Below, piece by piece: positions 60,145 through 64,000 of a stretch of DNA of 64,000 nucleotides; position 1 is the first letter of the stretch; each line of letters begins with the position of its first letter. The position numbers were made by a program, and so were the translations under genes. This stretch comes from Desulfurispirillum indicum S5 (GTDB lineage: Bacteria > Chrysiogenota > Chrysiogenetes > Chrysiogenales > Chrysiogenaceae): NCBI RefSeq assembly GCF_000177635.2, contig NC_014836.1, positions 1,562,001-1,626,000 of the forward strand, given 5' to 3'. The notes beneath the pieces are model-generated. The model had not been told where the DNA came from. It was given only the letters and a program-made list of their open reading frames with translations, and did not search any database.

Positions 60145-60185
60145 AACCATATATCACATAGATAGATATTATGTGATATATGGTT
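60145..60185. promoter_or_regulatory. 41-bp palindrome upstream of methylase (operator)
   Basis: AACCATATATCACATA-gatagatat-TATGTGATATATGGTT: perfect 16-bp arms. Position 14 nt ahead of the methylase start suggests an operator, maybe for the protein's own helix-turn-helix tail. Confidence 0.6.
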
Positions 60186-60299
60186 AGGAGGCAACAAAAC
60201 AACCAGCTTTTCCGTTGAGAAAATGAAATTTGTGAATGAACGCCAAGGTAGAGATCAACCAGATATTCCGGTTACCCCAAATAATCATCGCATTGACAT

Positions 60300-60523
60300 C
60301 CTCCCCGGCCAGAAGGCCAGAGATTCCCCGGCACCTGCCGGCCGCCCACAACACAGAGAGATCCCCCGGTATCCACCGGCCGCCCACGGCCCGAGAGAGC
60401 ACCCCCGGTACCCGCCGACAACCCACGGCGCCGAGGAGATCACCTGGTGCCTGCCAGCTGCCCGCAGCCCGGAGAGATATCCTCGGCATTCGTCCCGGTG
60501 CCCAGCCCTGGAGAAACCTTAGT
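60300..60523. repeat. GC-rich mosaic repeats, second region
   Basis: Units such as GAGAGATCCCCCGGTA and GAGGAGATCACCTGGT-CC-GCCAGCTGCCCGC, closely matching 17585 and 17750. No gene. Confidence 0.55.
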
Positions 60524-60739
60524 TCACCTAACCTTACTCGCAATATATTGCAGTTCTTTTTGCACCTCGCGCAGTACTTCCACAAGGCCTGCATGATCTA
60601 CCTCAGAGATCGAAGAAATTTCGCCACCGAGCGCAAAAGCGACAAGTCCAATCTTTGACCCCAACTTCCCCAATAAGTCCTGGATTTCTAAAACCTCAAT
60701 CCTAGCCTCAACTCGATTAAGATACTCATTCTGTGACAT
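60524..60739 (-). CDS. Lone copy of the BRO-N partner family
   Basis: 71 residues, TAAGGAG before the ATG. IEVLEIQDLLGKLGSKIGLVAFALGGEISSISEVDHAGLVEVLREVQKELQYIA aligns with the 3794 and 56854 proteins. No BRO-N gene follows; the repeats begin instead. A stranded or independent regulator. Confidence 0.55.
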   Translation of the reverse strand: MSQNEYLNRVEARIEVLEIQDLLGKLGSKIGLVAFALGGEISSISEVDHAGLVEVLREVQKELQYIASKVR

Positions 60740-60820
60740 TTACAACTCCTTAATAATTATTAAGGAGTAAATCGTGCGAAACTAGATAAAACTGAAAATT
60801 ACAACTAATTTTCCAGGAAA

Positions 60821-60850
60821 CTTCCGGTGGCTCCCATTTTAATCATAGAG
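60821..60850 (+). promoter_or_regulatory. CTTCCG/CCAxxxx/TAGRG promoter element f
   Basis: CTTCCG (60821) - CCATTTT (60834) - TAGAG (60846): same offsets; the middle block is less conserved. Thirty-six nt ahead of the resolvase. Confidence 0.5.
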
Positions 60851-60886
60851 GTAGATGTACTTCGATTAAGTCAAAGGAGCTATACA

Positions 60887-61525
60887 ATGTCAATTATAGG
60901 ATATGCGCGAGTGTCAGCGAATGACCAATCTCTTGATATTCAGATCGAGAAGCTCATGAAAGCAGGATGCACTAAAATTTTCCGTGAAAAGATCAGTGGT
61001 GTAGCCAAGATAAAACCCGAGCTCTCCAGCCTTATGGAATATATACGTGAAGGGGACACTGTCATTGTAACCAAACTTGATCGCATTGCCCGCAGCACAA
61101 AGCATTTGCTTGAGATCGTAGATTCTCTTGAAGAAAAATCTGTATCTTTCAGAGTCCTTAATATCGACTTAGACACATCCACCCCTACAGGTCGCCTCAT
61201 GATCACCATGCTTGGCGCAATAGCGGCATTTGAAAGAGAGATGCTCCGCGAACGCCAAGCAGAGGGCATCGCAAAAGCAAGGGAGAAAGGAAAATATAAA
61301 GGACGCAAACCTGTGGCGAGAGCAAAGACCGAACAGATCATCTCGATGACAAAAAGGAATATCCCTCGCCGTCAGATAGCCAGGGAACTTGGCGTGAGCT
61401 CAGCATCTATATATCGGATATTGAAAGAGAATGGGGTGAAGCTACCTGTGATACTTGGTGAAAGATCTGGCACAGGAGAAGAAATTGCCAGTTTACTTAC
61501 ATCAAAGACTCCCTCCAATCCGTGA
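60887..61525 (+). CDS. Serine recombinase (resolvase/invertase)
   Basis: 212 residues, AAAGGAG before the ATG. IIGYARVSANDQSLDIQ with catalytic Ser about residue 9, VIVTKLDRIARS, GRLMITMLGAIAAFEREMLRERQAEGI and a C-terminal helix-turn-helix (RRQIARELGVSSASIYRIL). Tn3-type resolvase length. No res site identified. Confidence 0.9.
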   Translation: MSIIGYARVSANDQSLDIQIEKLMKAGCTKIFREKISGVAKIKPELSSLMEYIREGDTVIVTKLDRIARSTKHLLEIVDSLEEKSVSFRVLNIDLDTSTPTGRLMITMLGAIAAFEREMLRERQAEGIAKAREKGKYKGRKPVARAKTEQIISMTKRNIPRRQIARELGVSSASIYRILKENGVKLPVILGERSGTGEEIASLLTSKTPSNP

Positions 61526-61573
61526 GATGAATCCGACCCATAAAGATTTGCATAGTATAAATTGAAATGCTAA

Positions 61574-61606
61574 TTTGCGTATAATTTAACCACTCAGGAG
61601 GTACTG
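61574..61606 (+). promoter_or_regulatory. -10 element with TTTGCGTA, marR operon
   Basis: TTTGCGTATAAT at 61574-61585 contains a perfect TATAAT, with AGGAGG before the ATG at 61607. The -35 is weak. Confidence 0.45.
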
Positions 61607-62044
61607 ATGTCAAAAAAAGACACTATAGATAAGCTTGTCAAGAAAATCACCGAATTTGAAAAATCCTACAAGAGAGCGGTAGATCGCAATATCAAAAAAC
61701 TTGGGGTATCCCCTTCGCAGTTTAAAGTCCTTAAAACACTAGGCGAACGAGGCTCCCTGAAATTCAAGGATGTCTGCGACGCAACACTCATCACAAAGGG
61801 CACCATGACCGGTGTCGTTAACAGGCTTATCAAGGCCGGCCTCGTTGAAAAAGAGCAGGACGTGAAAGACACTAGAGCCTGGATTCTCTCTTTAACACCA
61901 AAAGGGAAAGTGGATTATGTGTCCCTGAATAAAAATTACAGCCAACTGGTTTCCAGTATCTTTAAAGGGGAAACTGAAGAGCGCCTCAAGCAATACATCA
62001 CCCAGCTAAATTCATTGCAAGCTATCATTAATCAGAGCGTGTAA
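61607..62044 (+). CDS. MarR-family regulator
   Basis: 145 residues. KLGVSPSQFKVLKTLGERGSLKFKDVCDATLITKGTMTGVVNRLIKAGLVEKEQDVKDTRAWILSLTPKG is the winged helix of MarR. Probably represses its own operon with endonuclease I. Overlaps the next start by 1 nt. Confidence 0.9.
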   Translation: MSKKDTIDKLVKKITEFEKSYKRAVDRNIKKLGVSPSQFKVLKTLGERGSLKFKDVCDATLITKGTMTGVVNRLIKAGLVEKEQDVKDTRAWILSLTPKGKVDYVSLNKNYSQLVSSIFKGETEERLKQYITQLNSLQAIINQSV

Positions 62045-62982
62045 TGAAGATTCGCAGAATACTTGCCACCACCCTTCCTATGCTTCTCTTCACGATATTA
62101 ACAGTAACGTCCCTTTATGCTTCACCGGCCAATTTTACACAGGCCAAAACACTAATGAAGCAGGTATATGAGGATAATCCCGTTACTTTTTACTGCGAGT
62201 GCTCTATCACATGGCAGGGCAATAAGGGTGCAGGGACTATTGACCTTGAGGGATGCGGGTACAAGATCAGAAGAAATGAGACCAGGGCAAGCCGGGTGGA
62301 ATGGGAACATGTGCTCCCAGCCCACTCTTTCGGACACCAACGCCTATGCTGGCAAGATGGTGGCAGAAGCAACTGCGTAAGGACTGACCCCGTGTTCAGG
62401 GCCATGGAAGCAGACATGCACAACCTGACCCCCGCAATAGGCGAAGTCAACGGCGACCGTAGCAACTACCGCTTCGGTGTCTTACCAACCACCGATTATC
62501 AGCACGGCAGCTGCGATTTCAAAGTGGACTTCCAACAGCGGGTAGCCCAACCACGTCCTGAAATTCGTGGTGATATTGCCCGGATATATTTTTACATGCA
62601 CGACCGGTACAACCTGCGTATGTCAGACTCCCAGGAAAAACTCTTGATAGCCTGGCACAAGCAAGACCCGGTTGACGAGTGGGAACTGGAGCGGGACAGG
62701 CGAATTGCAGGCCATATAGGACACAGCAACCCCTTTGTCACTGGTGAGCGCACCTGGCACCGGGGTTACCGGCCAACTGGCGACGGACTCACCGAGAATG
62801 CCACTTCCAATCAACCACCCATTGACCTCACGGGCCCGGTGCGCGGTAACCAACGCTCAAAGATTTTCCATCGACCTGATTGCCCTGGCTACGACACCAT
62901 TAGCGAACACAACAGAGTCGAATTTGCCAGCCCCAAGGCCGCTGAGGATGCAGGGTATCGAATTGCGGGCAATTGTCCTTGA
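62044..62982 (+). CDS. Secreted endonuclease I with C-terminal Ada-like domain
   Basis: 312 residues, signal peptide (LATTLPMLLFTILTVTSLYA). Endonuclease I motif RVEWEHVLPAHSFG with ADMHNLTPAIGEVNGDRSNYRFG (EndA/Vvn type). Extra C-domain GPVRGNQRSKIFHRPDCPGYDTISEHNRVEFASPKAAEDAGYR resembles an Ada metal-binding finger. Periplasmic DNase; may degrade unwanted DNA. Confidence 0.85.
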   Translation: MKIRRILATTLPMLLFTILTVTSLYASPANFTQAKTLMKQVYEDNPVTFYCECSITWQGNKGAGTIDLEGCGYKIRRNETRASRVEWEHVLPAHSFGHQRLCWQDGGRSNCVRTDPVFRAMEADMHNLTPAIGEVNGDRSNYRFGVLPTTDYQHGSCDFKVDFQQRVAQPRPEIRGDIARIYFYMHDRYNLRMSDSQEKLLIAWHKQDPVDEWELERDRRIAGHIGHSNPFVTGERTWHRGYRPTGDGLTENATSNQPPIDLTGPVRGNQRSKIFHRPDCPGYDTISEHNRVEFASPKAAEDAGYRIAGNCP

Positions 62983-63321
62983 GTGGCAAGCTCCCAGGAG
63001 GTATATTATCTCATTAGGGTATACTTGTGTGAAAATTTTGTATAGAGTGTGAAATGTGTCTCAATGGAGTTGTTTTTGCTGTTTTGAGATAGATGTCTTG
63101 CAGGGTTAAGAGCCTCAATGAGAATTTGCGGCATGGTGGTGTTCACTGTAATCTCCTCGGTACTTGATAGAGAGCGGTAGACGCTCCGCTGCTACCATTA
63201 CCGTATACGCGGGGATATACCGAGAACAGGAAGTTTCTCCCATCGAGGGGTCAAGTATCTCTCGTGCAATACTCCGCGCTGCCCGATATGCTTCTCCTGC
63301 CAAAATCACACTGGAGCCTTC
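62983..63321. other. Intergenic region before umuD
   Basis: No convincing gene. TCTCA ... TGAGA flank a T-rich loop at 63058-63091, and TATAGA at 63041 could be a -10. I did not find an E. coli type LexA box. Confidence 0.4.
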
Positions 63322-63774
63322 ATGACCGCCAAAATCATAGGCAAGTGCGAGCTGCCCGATACTCCACTTGAAATACCGCTTTTCGTCGAATCCGTGCCTG
63401 CTGGCTTTCCCTCCCCGGCCCAGGATTATGTTGAACGCACCCTGGACCTCAACGAGCTCTGCATCCGCAATGCACCGGCAACTTTCTTTGTGCGGGCAGA
63501 GGGTGATTCCATGATCAATGCGGGAATCCGGCCTGGTGATATCCTCATCGTGGATCGCTCCCTTGAACCACGGCACAAAGATATTGTTATCGCCAAAATT
63601 CATGGCGAGCTGACGGTAAAGCTCCTGCATACCACTCCAACCATATCTCTTGTGCCCATGAATCCGAATTATCAACCAATTCAGGTCAGGGAAGAGCATG
63701 AGATGGAGATTTTCGGAGTCGTTACCTTCATACTCCATCCCACCAGGCGCTCTGAGCACCATGAGCACACCTAA
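63322..63774 (+). CDS. umuD: UmuD-like polymerase V subunit
   Basis: 150 residues, TGGAG before the ATG. Cleavage site A-G in VESVPAGFPSPAQDYVE, catalytic Ser in EGDSMINAGI, Lys in GELTVKLLH. Overlaps umuC by 14 nt. SOS regulated in known systems; no operator recognised. Confidence 0.9.
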   Translation: MTAKIIGKCELPDTPLEIPLFVESVPAGFPSPAQDYVERTLDLNELCIRNAPATFFVRAEGDSMINAGIRPGDILIVDRSLEPRHKDIVIAKIHGELTVKLLHTTPTISLVPMNPNYQPIQVREEHEMEIFGVVTFILHPTRRSEHHEHT

Positions 63775-64000
63775 ACCCCTCTATGCCCTGATCGACTGCA
63801 ATAACTTCTATGCCAGCTGCGAGAAGCTATTCAGACCCGACCTTGACCATCGCTCTGTGATCGTCCTGTCCAATAATGATGGTTGTGTGGTAGCGCGAAG
63901 CAAGGAAGCCAAAGCTCTTGGTATCAAAATGGGCGAACCAGCCTTCAAGATTGAGCACATTATAGAGCGGGAAAATATTGCCGTATTCTCATCGAATTAT
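63761..64000 (+). CDS. umuC: UmuC-like Y-family polymerase, partial
   Basis: First 80 residues: KPLYALIDCNNFYASCEKLF, VVLSNNDGCVVARSKEAKAL, ALGIKMGEPAFKI. Catalytic D (LIDCNNFY) present. Runs past the window. Confidence 0.9.
   Translation, partial: MSTPKPLYALIDCNNFYASCEKLFRPDLDHRSVIVLSNNDGCVVARSKEAKALGIKMGEPAFKIEHIIERENIAVFSSNY

Noticed and set aside
60223-60658. Pro-rich frames at 60.2-60.6 kb
   Set aside because: Same repeat composition effect; overlap the partner gene on the other strand.
63000-63321. LexA operator before umuD
   Set aside because: No CTGT-N8-ACAG match seen; another SOS box type cannot be excluded.
63115-63768. 217-codon frame on the minus strand
   Set aside because: Mostly the shadow of umuD, which has intact motifs; no ribosome site.

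Overview
The window is about 64 kb of a large conjugative element (plasmid or integrative conjugative element) from a Gram-negative bacterium. An F-type type IV secretion system with pilin, outer-membrane lipoproteins, periplasmic thiol-disulfide proteins and mating-pair stabilisation proteins requires two membranes. Base composition is close to balanced, with Shine-Dalgarno sites (GGAG/AGGAGG) before almost every gene. I cannot name the species. No rRNA, tRNA, CRISPR array, recognisable replication initiator or relaxase lies in the window, so the element continues beyond both ends; the first gene and umuC are cut by the window edges.

Layout. 1-7.1 kb is a regulatory and phage-like patch: a sigma-factor-like protein, a small Ner-like protein, an XRE repressor, a frameshifted membrane protein, a BRO-N antirepressor operon with a structured leader, a Gln-rich lipoprotein and several unknown genes. 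7.1-8.2 kb is non-coding, with three 21-bp iteron-like repeats and a structured-RNA candidate (copy A). 8.2-11.6 kb is a row of small cassettes (tiny membrane proteins, a DUF6573-like protein, an ArdC-type antirestriction protein, a truncated methylase), each behind a similar hairpin leader. 11.9-16.1 kb encodes the coupling protein and membrane partners. 16.5-17.3 kb is a DUF3800 gene. 17.3-20.6 kb holds GC-rich repeats, two tandem DNA-binding-like paralogues, a dense hairpin region with DnaA boxes, and RNA copy B. 20.6-28 kb carries a tyrosine recombinase, ParM/ParR partition genes, an orphan cytosine methylase and a run of unknown membrane proteins.

28.1-53.9 kb is the F-type transfer region: an OmpA-like protein, DsbC-like, pilin TraA, TraL, E, K, B, V, C, two large Cys-rich proteins (TraN-like), TrbC, a GGDEF diguanylate cyclase, an HD-GYP phosphodiesterase, SSB, RdgC, TrbI, a TraF-type S26 peptidase, a STAS-like protein, TraW, U, F, H and G. 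54-64 kb is accessory: a DUF2726 lipoprotein, a second BRO-N operon, an Abi_2 remnant, an ISL3-family transposase, a Dam-type methylase, a resolvase, a MarR-endonuclease I operon and umuDC.

The most interesting signals are regulatory. (1) Six units (coupling-protein operon, recombinase, parMR, first tra operon, ssb-tra operon, resolvase) are preceded by the same motif, CTTCCG-N7-CCAYATA-like-N5-TAGAG/TAGGG, with fixed spacing, which reads as one dedicated promoter class. (2) A complete c-di-GMP make-and-break pair lies inside the transfer operon. (3) Two about 300-nt non-coding elements share the same promoter and hairpin layout, with compensatory base changes. (4) The two BRO-N operons share a roughly 200-nt leader whose helices covary and can compete for the Shine-Dalgarno region. 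Together these suggest that pilus assembly, partition and recombination are switched on as one regulon and tied to host second-messenger signalling.
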